The translations under genes and the position numbers were made by a program. Source: Streptomyces eurythermus (GTDB lineage: Bacteria > Actinomycetota > Actinomycetes > Streptomycetales > Streptomycetaceae). From it: a stretch of DNA of 64,000 bases. The stretch covers positions 62,001 to 126,000 of the forward strand of contig NZ_BMSK01000017.1 in assembly GCF_014649115.1 (NCBI RefSeq), written 5' to 3'. The notes under the pieces were generated by a model. The model worked only from the letters and a program-made list of their open reading frames with translations, searched no databases and was not told the origin of the DNA. This document shows positions 41,537 to 52,622 of the stretch, one piece after another (the stretch's first letter is position 1; each line of letters opens with the position of its first letter).

Positions 41537-42936
41537 TTGGCCGTCTCCTCGTTCTCGGTCTCGTCGCGGCCCGCCTCTACGGTCGCTTCCTGCTCCGGGT
41601 CCTCCGGGACGTCGGCGTCGGGGGCGGCCTCCGGGGACTTCGGTTCGTAGACCAGGACCGCGCGGTTGTCGGGCCGCAGGCGGGCCGCCGCGACCTCCCG
41701 GACCTCCTCCGGGGTCACCTCCAGGACGCGCTGGACGGCGGTCAGGGCGAGCTGCGGGTCGCCGAACAGGACGGCGTACCGGCACAGTTCGTCGGCGCGG
41801 CCGGCGACCGTGCCGAGCCGGTCCAGCCACTCGCGCTCCAGCTGGGCCTGGGCGCGCTCCATCTCCTCGGGGGTGGGCCCCTCCTCCGCGAACCGGGCCA
41901 GCTCCTCGTCGATGGCGGTCTCGATCACCGGCACCTCGACGTCACCGGAGGTCTTCACGTCCAGCCAGCCCATGGAGGGCGCGCCGGCCAGACGCAGCAG
42001 GCCGAAGCCGGCGGCGACGGCCGTACGGTCGCGGCGCACCAGGCGGTTGTACAGGCGGGAGGACTCGCCGCCGCCGAGGATGGTCAGCGCGAGGTCGGCC
42101 GCGTCGCACGCGCGCGTGCCGTCGTGCGGGAGGCGGTAGGCGGCCATCAGGGCGCGCGCGGGGACCTCCTCCACGACGACCTCGCGCTTCTGCTCGCCGA
42201 TGACCTCCGGCAGGGAGCCGTCGCGGGGCGCGGGCTTGCCGTCGTGGGACGGGATGGAGCCGAAGTACTTCTCGATCCAGGCGAGGGTCTGCTCGGGGTC
42301 GATGTCGCCGACCACGGAGAGCACCGCGTTGTTCGGCGCGTAGTAGGTGCGGAAGAACTGGCGGGCGTCCTCCAGGGTGGCCGCGTCCAGGTCCGCCATG
42401 GAACCGATCGGCGTGTGGTGGTACGGGTGGCCCTCCGGGTAGGAGAGGGCGGTCAGCTTCTCGAAGGCGGTGCCGTAGGGCACGTTGTCGTACCGCTGGC
42501 GGCGCTCGTTCTTGACGACGTCCCGCTGGTTCTCCATGGACTCCTCGTCCAGGGCGGCCAGCAGCGAGCCCATGCGGTCCGCCTCCAGCCACAGGGCCAG
42601 CTCCAGCTGGTGGGCGGGCATGGTCTCGAAGTAGTTGGTGCGCTCGAAGCTCGTGGTGCCGTTCAGCGAGCCTCCCGCGCCCTGCACCAGTTCGAAGTGG
42701 CCGTTGCCCTTGACCTGCGCGGAGCCCTGGAACATCAGGTGCTCGAAGAGGTGGGCGAGGCCGGTACGCCCCTTGACTTCGTGGCGGGAGCCGACGTCGT
42801 ACCAGAGGCAGACCGCCGCCACCGGGGTCAGGTGGTCCTCGGAGAGCACCACGCGCAGACCGTTGGCCAGGCGGTGCTCGGTCGCTGCCAGGCCCCCGGA
42901 GCCTGCCTCGGCTGTGGTCGTGTGACCCATGGGCAT
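41533..42936 (-). CDS. M16-family zinc metallopeptidase, catalytic subunit
   Basis: A 467-residue metallopeptidase. The inverted zinc motif HLFEH (HxxEH) is in GLAHLFEHLMFQGS, followed by the downstream Glu about 75 residues on (ESMENQRDVVKNERRQR). The C-terminal about 40 residues are acidic. ATG 42936 follows AAGGGA; an in-frame ATG two codons later is possible. It heads a two-gene operon with the inactive partner. Confidence 0.9.
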   Translation of the reverse strand: MPMGHTTTAEAGSGGLAATEHRLANGLRVVLSEDHLTPVAAVCLWYDVGSRHEVKGRTGLAHLFEHLMFQGSAQVKGNGHFELVQGAGGSLNGTTSFERTNYFETMPAHQLELALWLEADRMGSLLAALDEESMENQRDVVKNERRQRYDNVPYGTAFEKLTALSYPEGHPYHHTPIGSMADLDAATLEDARQFFRTYYAPNNAVLSVVGDIDPEQTLAWIEKYFGSIPSHDGKPAPRDGSLPEVIGEQKREVVVEEVPARALMAAYRLPHDGTRACDAADLALTILGGGESSRLYNRLVRRDRTAVAAGFGLLRLAGAPSMGWLDVKTSGDVEVPVIETAIDEELARFAEEGPTPEEMERAQAQLEREWLDRLGTVAGRADELCRYAVLFGDPQLALTAVQRVLEVTPEEVREVAAARLRPDNRAVLVYEPKSPEAAPDADVPEDPEQEATVEAGRDETENEETAK

Positions 42937-43264
42937 GTACGTCCCTTCGCGAGCGGAGGCGGTTGATGGAAACCGCGGTTGTGCTGCCGTTCCTGCCACT
43001 GTATGCAAAGCGTGCGGGGCCTTCGCGAAGTTCCCGCGGACGTACGCCGACAGCGGATCGCGTACGCTGCGTCGGACCCCTTCCCGGACGGTTGCCCGAC
43101 GCTGGGGGTGCCCCCACTACCCGGTGCCGGCCCGGGCCGCCCGGACCGGGCCGTGCACGGGTTGTCAGTGCCTCGGTCCACAATGGTCGGCGTCAGATCC
43201 GTCAAACGCTTCAGCACCAAGCGCCCCGTAGGCGAGCGACCAGATCAGAAGGAGCCAGGCAGCG
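42937..43264. other. Divergent intergenic region of M16 operon and parC
   Basis: 328 bases. It holds the promoters of both genes. On the M16 strand CATACAGT could be a -10. I see no gene or strong repeat. Confidence 0.5.
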
Positions 43265-45721
<2,457 letters not shown>

Positions 45722-45723
45722 CC

Positions 45724-45762
45724 GGGCCACCGGGCGGGCCCCCGGGGCTCGCCCGGTGGCCC
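45724..45762. terminator. Bidirectional hairpin between parC and CobW gene
   Basis: GGGCCACCGGGCG/CGCCCGGTGGCCC: 13-bp stem (45724-45736 with 45750-45762), loop 13, overlapping the stop region of the converging CobW gene. Confidence 0.85.
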
Positions 45763-46841
45763 TAGGCGGGCGGTTCCTCCACGTCGGCGTCCGCCTCGTC
45801 CGGTCCCTGTACGTAGCGCAGGACGCCCCACATGCCGTGCTCGTCGGCGTGCGGGGCGTCGTTCCCGCACGCCTCCAGTTCCTTGCGGAGCGTGTCCGCG
45901 TCGATGCCGGAGCCGATCAGCACGAGCTGGGTGAGGCGTTCGTCGCCGGGCGCCCAGGGTTCCGGGTAGAAGCGCAGGAACCGGCCGACGGCGTGCACGG
46001 CGTAGCGGTTGACGGTGTCGTACGGCCCGAAGTCGACGTAGCCCTTGATCCGGTACAGCCCCTCGGGCCGGCTGTCCAGGAACCGCATGAGCCGCCGGGG
46101 TTCCAGGGGGACGGCGGAGGTGAAGGACAGGCTGTCGTAGCCGGTGTGCAGGTGCCCGGCGTGGTCCGGGTCGTCGTGGTCGTGCAGGTCGTCGAAGGAC
46201 AGCTGGCCGACGCGCTCCTCGGTGGGCCGGCAGTCGAAGAGGAACTCGGGGTCGATCCGGCCGTAGGTAGCGGGGACGACGGCCGCGCGGTCGGTGAGCG
46301 AGCGGACGAGCCCCAGGATCCGGTCCGCGTCGCCGGCGCGGTCGAGCTTGTTGACGACGACCAGGTCCGCGAGGGCGAGGTGCCGGTCGATCTCGGGGTG
46401 CTTCGCGCGGGTGTCGTCGAACTCGGCGGCGTCCACGACCTCGACCAGACCGCCGTAGACGATGCCCGGGTGCTCGCTGGCGAGGACCATGCGCACGAGT
46501 TCCCGTGGTTCGGCCAGTCCGCTCGCCTCGATGACGATCACATCGATGCCGGCGGTGGGCGCGGCGAGCCGGTCCAGGTAGAGATCGAGTTCACTGGCAT
46601 CCACGGCGCAGCACAGGCAGCCGTTGCCGAGTGAGACGGTCGAGTCGCCGAGGGCGCCGGCGACGGCCATGGCGTCGATCTCGATGGCGCCGAAGTCGTT
46701 GACGATGGCCCCGATGCGGCTGCCTCCGCTGCGGTGCAGCAGGTGGTTGAGGAGCGTGGTCTTCCCGGAGCCCAGGAAACCGGCGAGTACGACGACCGGG
46801 ATCTGCTGCGGGCTGCCGCCGCTTGCCAAGCTGTTCCCCAA
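45762..46841 (-). CDS. CobW/G3E-family GTPase metallochaperone
   Basis: A 359-residue P-loop GTPase. Walker A is GFLGSGKTTL, the metal-binding CxCC motif is GCLCCAV, and the guanine motif is NKLD. A His/Asp-rich loop (DDLHDHDDPDHAGHLHTG) precedes the C-terminal domain. TTG 46841 with GAGAGG upstream is the start. It delivers a transition metal, zinc or cobalt; sequence does not decide. It is divergent from the HTH-citrate synthase. Confidence 0.88.
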   Translation of the reverse strand: MGNSLASGGSPQQIPVVVLAGFLGSGKTTLLNHLLHRSGGSRIGAIVNDFGAIEIDAMAVAGALGDSTVSLGNGCLCCAVDASELDLYLDRLAAPTAGIDVIVIEASGLAEPRELVRMVLASEHPGIVYGGLVEVVDAAEFDDTRAKHPEIDRHLALADLVVVNKLDRAGDADRILGLVRSLTDRAAVVPATYGRIDPEFLFDCRPTEERVGQLSFDDLHDHDDPDHAGHLHTGYDSLSFTSAVPLEPRRLMRFLDSRPEGLYRIKGYVDFGPYDTVNRYAVHAVGRFLRFYPEPWAPGDERLTQLVLIGSGIDADTLRKELEACGNDAPHADEHGMWGVLRYVQGPDEADADVEEPPA

Positions 46842-46962
46842 CGGGCGACCTCTCAGACGTACCAGTGCGCACCGGCTCGCGCCCGGTGCGCGGACGGGCA
46901 GGGACGGAGGGTCCAGGATACGAGCGACCCGGAACCGGCCCCGTCGCCCGCGCGTACCCGGA

Positions 46963-47030
46963 TTGATCCGACGATCAATACGGGATCAAGGTGCGGTCAA
47001 TGTTGCCTGCATCAATACGCGGCATCAACA
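46963..47030. promoter_or_regulatory. Repeated ATCAA operator-like sequences upstream of the HTH-citrate synthase
   Basis: A perfect inverted repeat TTGATC-CGAC-GATCAA (46963-46978) merges into two direct copies of GATCAATACGSG-(C)ATCAA: 46973-46990 and 47010-47030, 37 bases apart. The region lies 28-95 bases before ATG 47058, so it should overlap the promoter. The likely reader is the HTH of the downstream protein itself. Confidence 0.55.
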
Positions 47031-47057
47031 TGTGCAGAGGCCGCTACGGTGACCCCC

Positions 47058-48314
47058 ATGCGCGATCACGACACCGCTCCCCACCGCCCCGGGCGCCGGC
47101 TGACCACCAAGGAGACCGCCGAGCTGCTCGGTGTGAAGCCCGAGACGGTCTACGCGTATGTGAGCCGCGGCCTGCTCAGCAGCAGACGCGAGCCCGGCGG
47201 CCGGGTCAGCACCTTCGAGGCCGGGGAGGTCGAGGCGCTCGCCCGCCGCAACCGCCGGGAGGCCGCCGGAAGTCCGGGCACCGGCGGTGAACTGTCCGTC
47301 CGCACCCGCATCACGCTGATCGAGCAGGACCGGTACTACTACCGCGGCGTCGACGCGGTCGAGCTGGCCGCCCGCCACTCCTACGAGGAGGTCGCGGAGT
47401 GGCTGTGGACCGGCCGGCCCGCGCCGGGGGCGACGTTCACCGCGCCCGAGGCCACCGTCATGGTCGCCCGCCGCGCGGTGGACGCGCTGTCCGAGCACGC
47501 CTCCGCCGTCGACCGGCTGCGGGTGGCGGCGATCGCCGCGGCGGCCGAGGACCCGCTGCGCTTCGACCTGTCCGAGGAGGCAGTGCTGCACACGGCGCGC
47601 ACCCTCATCCCCACCCTCGTCGCCGCGCTGCCGCAGGTCCGGTACGACCACAAGGACGACGGTCCGCTGGCCCACCGCCTGTGGGGCCGGCTGACCGGCC
47701 ACCCGGCCGACGAGGCCTCCCTGCGCGTGCTGGACACGGCGCTGGCCCTGCTGGCCGACCACGACCTGGCCGCGTCCACGCTCGCGGTCCGGGTCGCCGC
47801 CTCGGCCCGGGCGCACGCGTACGCGGCGGTCTCGGCCGGGCTCGGCGTGCTGGAGGGCCCGCTGCACGGCGCGGCCGGCGGTCTGGCGCACCGGATGCTC
47901 CTGGACGTGCTCGACCAGGGCACGGCGGTCCCGGTGATCGCCGAAGAGCTGCGCGCGGGCCGCCGCGTCCCCGGTCTCGGCCACCGGCTGTACACCGGCG
48001 AGGACCCCCGCGCGCGGGTGCTGTTCGAGCTGCTGGAGCGCATCCCGCGCGCGGAGTCCGCGCTGCTCGCGGCCCGTGACATCGTCGCCACCACCGCCCG
48101 GCACACCCCGCTGCACGCCAATGTCGACCTGGCCCTCGCGGTGTTCACCGTGTCCTGCGGCATGCCGGTCACGGCCGCCGAGACGATCTTCGCCGTCGCG
48201 CGGACCGCGGGCTGGATCGCGCACGCCCTGGAGGAGTACGGCGAGCGCCCGCTGCGCATGCGCCCCAGCGGGCACTACGTCGGCCCGCGCCCGCCCCGGC
48301 CCCTCCCGGAGTAG
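47058..48314 (+). CDS. Citrate-synthase family protein with N-terminal helix-turn-helix
   Basis: A 418-residue protein. Residues about 14-60 form a MerR/excisionase-like HTH (LTTKETAELLGVKPETVYAY). The rest is a citrate-synthase core. The three catalytic residues appear intact: His in GPLHGAAGG, His in GLGHRLY, and Asp in NVDLAL. So it could be both enzyme and regulator, or a DNA-binding sensor of oxaloacetate/acyl-CoA. ATG 47058 is used; GTG 47049 is in frame. It is divergent from a CobW gene, with repeated operator-like sequences between. Confidence 0.85.
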   Translation: MRDHDTAPHRPGRRLTTKETAELLGVKPETVYAYVSRGLLSSRREPGGRVSTFEAGEVEALARRNRREAAGSPGTGGELSVRTRITLIEQDRYYYRGVDAVELAARHSYEEVAEWLWTGRPAPGATFTAPEATVMVARRAVDALSEHASAVDRLRVAAIAAAAEDPLRFDLSEEAVLHTARTLIPTLVAALPQVRYDHKDDGPLAHRLWGRLTGHPADEASLRVLDTALALLADHDLAASTLAVRVAASARAHAYAAVSAGLGVLEGPLHGAAGGLAHRMLLDVLDQGTAVPVIAEELRAGRRVPGLGHRLYTGEDPRARVLFELLERIPRAESALLAARDIVATTARHTPLHANVDLALAVFTVSCGMPVTAAETIFAVARTAGWIAHALEEYGERPLRMRPSGHYVGPRPPRPLPE

Positions 48315-48348
48315 GGCACGGCGGGCCCGCAAGTCACCGCCGGGGAAG

Positions 48349-48367
48349 TCAGGTTAGGCTCACCTCT
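48349..48367 (+). promoter_or_regulatory. Iron box (DmdR/IdeR operator) at the sucrase/ferredoxin-like gene
   Basis: AGGTTAGGCTCACCT (48351-48365) is the full core of the DmdR/IdeR box; the desA box of Streptomyces has the same core (recollection). It ends two bases before GTG 48368, so a bound repressor covers the start of a probably leaderless transcript. Confidence 0.85.
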
Positions 48368-49309
48368 GTGAGTAGGTGTGCGACCGTCTCCCGCGTGCTC
48401 GACGAGCCGGTTTCCGGTACGGCTGCCACGGCGACGACGTGGCTGCTGCTGGAACAGCCGGGCCCCTGGGGTGCCAGGGCTCTGACGTCCAGCCATCTCG
48501 ACCCCGCGCTGGGCCGTGCGCTGGAGGCCGCCGCCGACGGAACCGGCGTGCGGATCGCGCTGATCCGCCGTCCCGGGCGCCACGCCGACCCCGGGCCGCC
48601 CCCGGTGCGGCAGGTGTACGCCGCGCACACCGTTCCCGGGCGGGTGTGGCTGCACGGTGCCACCACCGTCGAGCCGCGGCGCCTGCTCGACCTGGACTTC
48701 GCCGCGCTGGGGGCGGGCGACCACCGGTCCTTCGGCACGGTGCTCGGCGGGCGGCCCCATCGGGGTGACCCGCTGGCCCTCGTGTGCACCAACGGCAAGC
48801 GTGACCGCTGCTGCGCCCTCCTGGGCCGCCCCCTCGCCGCGGAGCTGGTCGCGTCGGGGGTACGCGGCGTCTGGGAAGTCACCCATCTGGGTGGACATCG
48901 GTTCGCGCCCACGGTGCTCGTCCTGCCGTACGGCTATGCCTACGGCCGCGCCGGGGCCCACACCGTGAAGGAGGCCCTGCACGGCGCCCAGGAGGGGCGT
49001 GTGCTGGTCGAGGGGTGCCGGGGGTGCTCCGCGTGGGAGCGGCCCGGCCAGGCGGCGGAGCTGGCCGTGCGGACGGCCGCGGACGAGTACCGGGCGGGAG
49101 TGCTGAGCGTCGTACGGACCGAGGGCACGGCTCCGCGCTGGGAGGTCACCGTCGCCCACACCGACGGCCGCCGGTGGCGGGTCACCGTGGCACAGGGCGC
49201 GGCGCTGCCGCCCCGCCCGGAGAGCTGCGGCGCGGAGATGCTCGGCACGCCCGCGCGGATGGACGTGGTCGAGGTGCGCGAGCTGCGGCCGTCGGCGCTG
49301 GCGAGCTGA
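48368..49309 (+). CDS. Sucrase/ferredoxin-like family protein (thioredoxin-fold [2Fe-2S])
   Basis: A 313-residue protein of the sucrase/ferredoxin-like family. The [2Fe-2S] thioredoxin-like part has CTNGKRDRCCALLGRP, and the HLGGHRFAPTVLVLP motif follows. Cys in VEGCRGCSAWERP may supply further ligands. No ribosome site precedes GTG 48368; an iron box overlaps the start, so expression is expected under iron limitation. It may serve as an electron carrier or ferric-siderophore reductase; the role is not established by sequence. Confidence 0.85.
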   Translation: MSRCATVSRVLDEPVSGTAATATTWLLLEQPGPWGARALTSSHLDPALGRALEAAADGTGVRIALIRRPGRHADPGPPPVRQVYAAHTVPGRVWLHGATTVEPRRLLDLDFAALGAGDHRSFGTVLGGRPHRGDPLALVCTNGKRDRCCALLGRPLAAELVASGVRGVWEVTHLGGHRFAPTVLVLPYGYAYGRAGAHTVKEALHGAQEGRVLVEGCRGCSAWERPGQAAELAVRTAADEYRAGVLSVVRTEGTAPRWEVTVAHTDGRRWRVTVAQGAALPPRPESCGAEMLGTPARMDVVEVRELRPSALAS

Positions 49310-49329
49310 CCCGGCCCGCGCCCCGTCAA

Positions 49330-49341
49330 TGTTGATCAACA
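49330..49341 (+). promoter_or_regulatory. 12-bp perfect palindrome upstream of the CitA-type kinase gene
   Basis: TGTTGATCAACA, within GTCAATGTTGATCAACAGCT, 60 bases before the kinase start. The same GTCAATGTTG stretch occurs at 46996-47005 in the HTH-citrate-synthase promoter. Confidence 0.45.
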
Positions 49342-49400
49342 GCTGATCAAGAGAACCACACCACACCCGCTGGGGGCTTCCGGCCGCCCCACGTACCGTC

Positions 49401-51101
49401 ATGGGTATGCGCTCCACTCCCCCCGTACGCCGTCTGCGCCTCGGTCTGCCCCGGCGGATGTTCTCCCAGGTGCTGCTGATGCAGGTGGCGATCGCCGCGG
49501 GAGTCGCGGTGCTCGCGACCGGGCTTTTCCTGGCACCGCTGAGCAAACAGCTGGACCAGGAGGCGATGCGGCGGGCGCTGGCCATCGCCGAGACCACCGC
49601 GCAGGACCCGCAGATCGCCGAGGGCGTCCGGACCACCGCCCCGAGCGGGAACGGCCCCGTGCAGCGGGAGGCCGAGCGGATCAGGCGGGCCACGCACGCC
49701 GAGTACATCGTGGTGCTGGACCGCGACTGGGTGCGCTGGTCGCATCCCACGCCCTCGGAAATCGGCCGGCGCGTCTCCACCGACCCGTCCGACGCCCTGG
49801 CCGGCAAGGAGGTCATGGAGATCGACCAGGGCACCCTGGGCCGCTCGGCGCGCGGCAAGGTGCCGCTGTACGACGCCGGCCACCACGTCGTCGGCGCGGT
49901 CTCGGTCGGCATCGCCTACGACAGTGTGCGGGCGCGGCTGATCAGCGCCATCCCGGGACTCTTCGCGTACGCCGGCGGTGCCCTGGCGGTGGGCGCGCTG
50001 GCCGCCTGGCTGATCTCCCGGCGGGTCCAGCGGCAGACCCGGGACCTGGCCTTCTCCGACATCTCCGCGCTGCTCGCCGAGCGTGAGGCGATGCTGCACG
50101 GCATCCGGGAGGGGGTGGTGGCGCTGGACCGGGGCGGCCGTGTCCGCCTGCTCAACGACGAGGCACGACGGCTGCTGGGGATCGGCGACGAGGCCCTCGG
50201 GCGGACCCCGGACGAGGCCCTCGGCGCGGGCCGTACGACGGATGTGCTGGCCGGCCGGGTCACCGGCACCGACCTGCTCACCGTGTGCGGCCAGCGCGTC
50301 CTGGTCGCCAACCGCACGCCCACCGGCGACGGCGGTGCCGTGGCCACCCTGCGCGACCGCACGGAGCTGGAGCAGCTGGGGCGGGAACTGGACTCCACGC
50401 GCGGGCTGATCGACGCGCTGCGCGCCCAGGACCACGAACACGCCAACCGCATGCACACCCTGCTGGGGCTGCTGGAGCTGGAGATGTACGACGACGCCGT
50501 GGAGTTCGTCGGCGAGGTGGTCGGGGACCACCGGGCCACCGCCGAGCAGGTCACGGAGCGGATCCAGGACCCGCTGCTGGCCGCGCTCCTGGTCGGCAAG
50601 GCGACCGTGGCGGCCGAGCGCGGGGTCGCGCTGTGGGTGTCGGAGCGCACCCGGCTCCCGGACCGGCTGATCGATCCTCGGGGGCTGGTCACGGTGGTGG
50701 GCAACCTCGTGGACAACGCCCTCGACGCCGTCGCGGCCACCCCGCACGCGCGCGTGGAGGTCGAATTGCGCGCCGAGGGCCGTACGGTCGTCCTGGGGGT
50801 ACGCGACACGGGACCCGGAGTGCCGGAGGACCGACGCGAGCTGATCTTCACGGAGGGCTGGTCCACCAAGAAGCCGCCCGCGCACGGCAAGCGGGGCATC
50901 GGGCTGTCCCTGGTCCGGCGGCTCGCCGAGCGGCAGGGCGGGAGCGCGACCGTGGGCCCGGCGGCCGGCGGCGGCGCGGAGTTCACCGTGGTGCTGCCCG
51001 AGGCATTGACCGAGCCCGAACCGGTGCCCGTGGGCTCCGAGCAGTCCGTGGGGACGTCCCTGGTCACCGCCGCCGTCACCGTCGCCGAGGAGGAGGCGTG
51101 A
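49401..51101 (+). CDS. CitA/DcuS-type sensor histidine kinase
   Basis: A 566-residue kinase. It has a first membrane helix (about 25-48), an extracytoplasmic PAS-like domain (about 50-190), a second helix (about 195-215) and a cytoplasmic PAS. The H-box is the CitA-type DHEHANRMHTLLGLL, and the ATPase domain carries GKRGIGLSLVRRLAERQGG. The family senses citrate or C4-dicarboxylates. ATG 49401 or ATG 49407 may start it. The stop overlaps the response regulator (TGATG). Confidence 0.9.
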   Translation: MGMRSTPPVRRLRLGLPRRMFSQVLLMQVAIAAGVAVLATGLFLAPLSKQLDQEAMRRALAIAETTAQDPQIAEGVRTTAPSGNGPVQREAERIRRATHAEYIVVLDRDWVRWSHPTPSEIGRRVSTDPSDALAGKEVMEIDQGTLGRSARGKVPLYDAGHHVVGAVSVGIAYDSVRARLISAIPGLFAYAGGALAVGALAAWLISRRVQRQTRDLAFSDISALLAEREAMLHGIREGVVALDRGGRVRLLNDEARRLLGIGDEALGRTPDEALGAGRTTDVLAGRVTGTDLLTVCGQRVLVANRTPTGDGGAVATLRDRTELEQLGRELDSTRGLIDALRAQDHEHANRMHTLLGLLELEMYDDAVEFVGEVVGDHRATAEQVTERIQDPLLAALLVGKATVAAERGVALWVSERTRLPDRLIDPRGLVTVVGNLVDNALDAVAATPHARVEVELRAEGRTVVLGVRDTGPGVPEDRRELIFTEGWSTKKPPAHGKRGIGLSLVRRLAERQGGSATVGPAAGGGAEFTVVLPEALTEPEPVPVGSEQSVGTSLVTAAVTVAEEEA

Positions 51102-51781
51102 TGATCGAGGTCCTGGTCGTGGACGACGACACCCGTGTGGCCCGCGTCAACGCCGCCTACGTCGAGAAGGTGCCCGGTTTCCATGTGGCCGGCGAGGCGC
51201 ACAGTGCGGCCGAGGCGCTGCGTCGGGTGGAGAGCCTGCCGCGGCTCGATCTGGTCCTGATGGATCACTACCTGCCGGACGACACCGGTCTCGCGGTGGT
51301 CCGGGAGATGCGTCGGCGCGGCCACCAGGCCGACGTGATCATGGTGACGGCGGCACGGGACGTGTCGACCGTGCAGGCCGCCATGCGGCAAGGGGCGCTG
51401 CAGTACCTGGTGAAACCATTCGCCTTCGCGGGGCTGCGGGCCAAGCTGGAGGCGTACGCCGAGCTGCGGCGCACCCTGGACGGCGGCGGCGAGGCGGAGC
51501 AGGCCGAGGTGGACCGGATCTTCGGCGCGCTGTCCGCCCCGTCGGAACCCGAGTTGCCGAAGGGACACTCCCCCACGACGGCCGAGCTGGTGCGCCAGGC
51601 CTTGCTGAGCGCCGAACGCCCGCTCTCCGCGCAGGAGATCGCCGAGCGGACGGGGGTGAGCCGGCAGACCGCCCAGCGGTATCTGAAGCTGCTGGAGCGC
51701 ACCGGCCGGGCCCGGCTGACCCTCAAGTACGGCGACGCGGGCCGCCCGGAACACCGCTATGTGTGGGCGACCCACGTCTGA
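51101..51781 (+). CDS. CitB/DcuR-type response regulator
   Basis: A 226-residue regulator. The receiver has DDD at 8-10, phospho-acceptor Asp55 (LVLMDHYLPD) and Lys in LVKPFAF. The C-terminus is an HTH (EIAERTGVSRQTAQRYLKLL). It is coupled to the kinase. The targets are probably transporters for organic acids; none is in the window. Confidence 0.9.
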   Translation: MIEVLVVDDDTRVARVNAAYVEKVPGFHVAGEAHSAAEALRRVESLPRLDLVLMDHYLPDDTGLAVVREMRRRGHQADVIMVTAARDVSTVQAAMRQGALQYLVKPFAFAGLRAKLEAYAELRRTLDGGGEAEQAEVDRIFGALSAPSEPELPKGHSPTTAELVRQALLSAERPLSAQEIAERTGVSRQTAQRYLKLLERTGRARLTLKYGDAGRPEHRYVWATHV

Positions 51782-51857
51782 GCACGCGGCTGTACAGGGA
51801 CTTGTAGCCCTGCGAGTAGTCGGCGGGCGGGCCGCCCGGTCCCGCGCAGCCTCGCAG

Positions 51858-51912
51858 CCTCGCATGCGGGCAGAGGCCCAGGTGAGGTCGTGCTGAGGAG
51901 GAGCATGCGAGG
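51858..51912. terminator. Inverted repeat between two regulator genes, possible terminator
   Basis: CCTCGCATGC (51858-51867) and GCATGCGAGG (51903-51912), a 10-bp inverted repeat with a 35-base loop. It lies between two converging genes. The long loop makes terminator function uncertain. Confidence 0.4.
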
Positions 51913-51932
51913 AGGACGGTGAGGGGAGCTGG

Positions 51933-52622
51933 TCACCGGGTGGGCGGCTGCGCCAGCCCCTTGCTGTAGGCGTACCGCACGGCCTGCGCCCGGTCCTTGA
52001 GGCCCGCCTTGGCGAAGAGGTTGTTGATGTGGGTCTTCACGGTCGCGGTCGACACATGCAGTCTGCGAGCGATCTGCTGGTTGCTGAGCCCCTCGGCGAT
52101 CAGCACCAGGACCTCGGCCTCCCGCGTGGTCAGCCCGTCGGGCGCCTCGCCCGCCGCTGGTGCGGGTTCGGGCTCCGGTTGCGACAGCCGCTCCAGCAGC
52201 CGCCTCTGGACGCTCGGCGACAGCCCCGCGTCGCCCGACAGCACGCTGTGCACGGCACGCACGATCTCGTCACCGTCCGCGTCCTTGGTCAGATAGCCCC
52301 GGGCACCGGCACGCAACGCGGGGAACAGCGACTCGTCGTCCGAGAAGGTGGTGAGCACCACGACCTGGGTCCCGGGGTACCGCGCCCGGATCCGCCGGGT
52401 GGCCTCCACTCCGTCGCAGCGCGGCATCCTCAGATCCATCAGGACGACGTCCGGCGCGAGTTCACCGACCAGCCGCACGGCCTCCTCGCCGTCGCCCGCG
52501 GCGCCCACGACCTCCACACCGGGCAGCAGTCCCAGCAGCATCACGATGCCCTCACGGACCACGGTCTGATCGTCGGCGACGACCACCCGCGCGATCTTCT
52601 CCTGCCCCTCCGTCCCTGTCAT
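51933..52622 (-). CDS. NarL/LuxR-family response regulator
   Basis: A 229-residue regulator. The receiver has DD at 17-18, Asp63 (VVLMDLRMPR) and Lys in LTKDADG. A Pro/Glu linker (PEPEPAPAAGEAP) leads to the LuxR HTH (LTTREAEVLVLIAEGLSNQQ, then KTHINNLFAKAGLKDR). ATG 52622 overlaps the kinase stop (ATGA), so the two form an operon with the membrane gene upstream. Confidence 0.92.
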   Translation of the reverse strand: MTGTEGQEKIARVVVADDQTVVREGIVMLLGLLPGVEVVGAAGDGEEAVRLVGELAPDVVLMDLRMPRCDGVEATRRIRARYPGTQVVVLTTFSDDESLFPALRAGARGYLTKDADGDEIVRAVHSVLSGDAGLSPSVQRRLLERLSQPEPEPAPAAGEAPDGLTTREAEVLVLIAEGLSNQQIARRLHVSTATVKTHINNLFAKAGLKDRAQAVRYAYSKGLAQPPTR

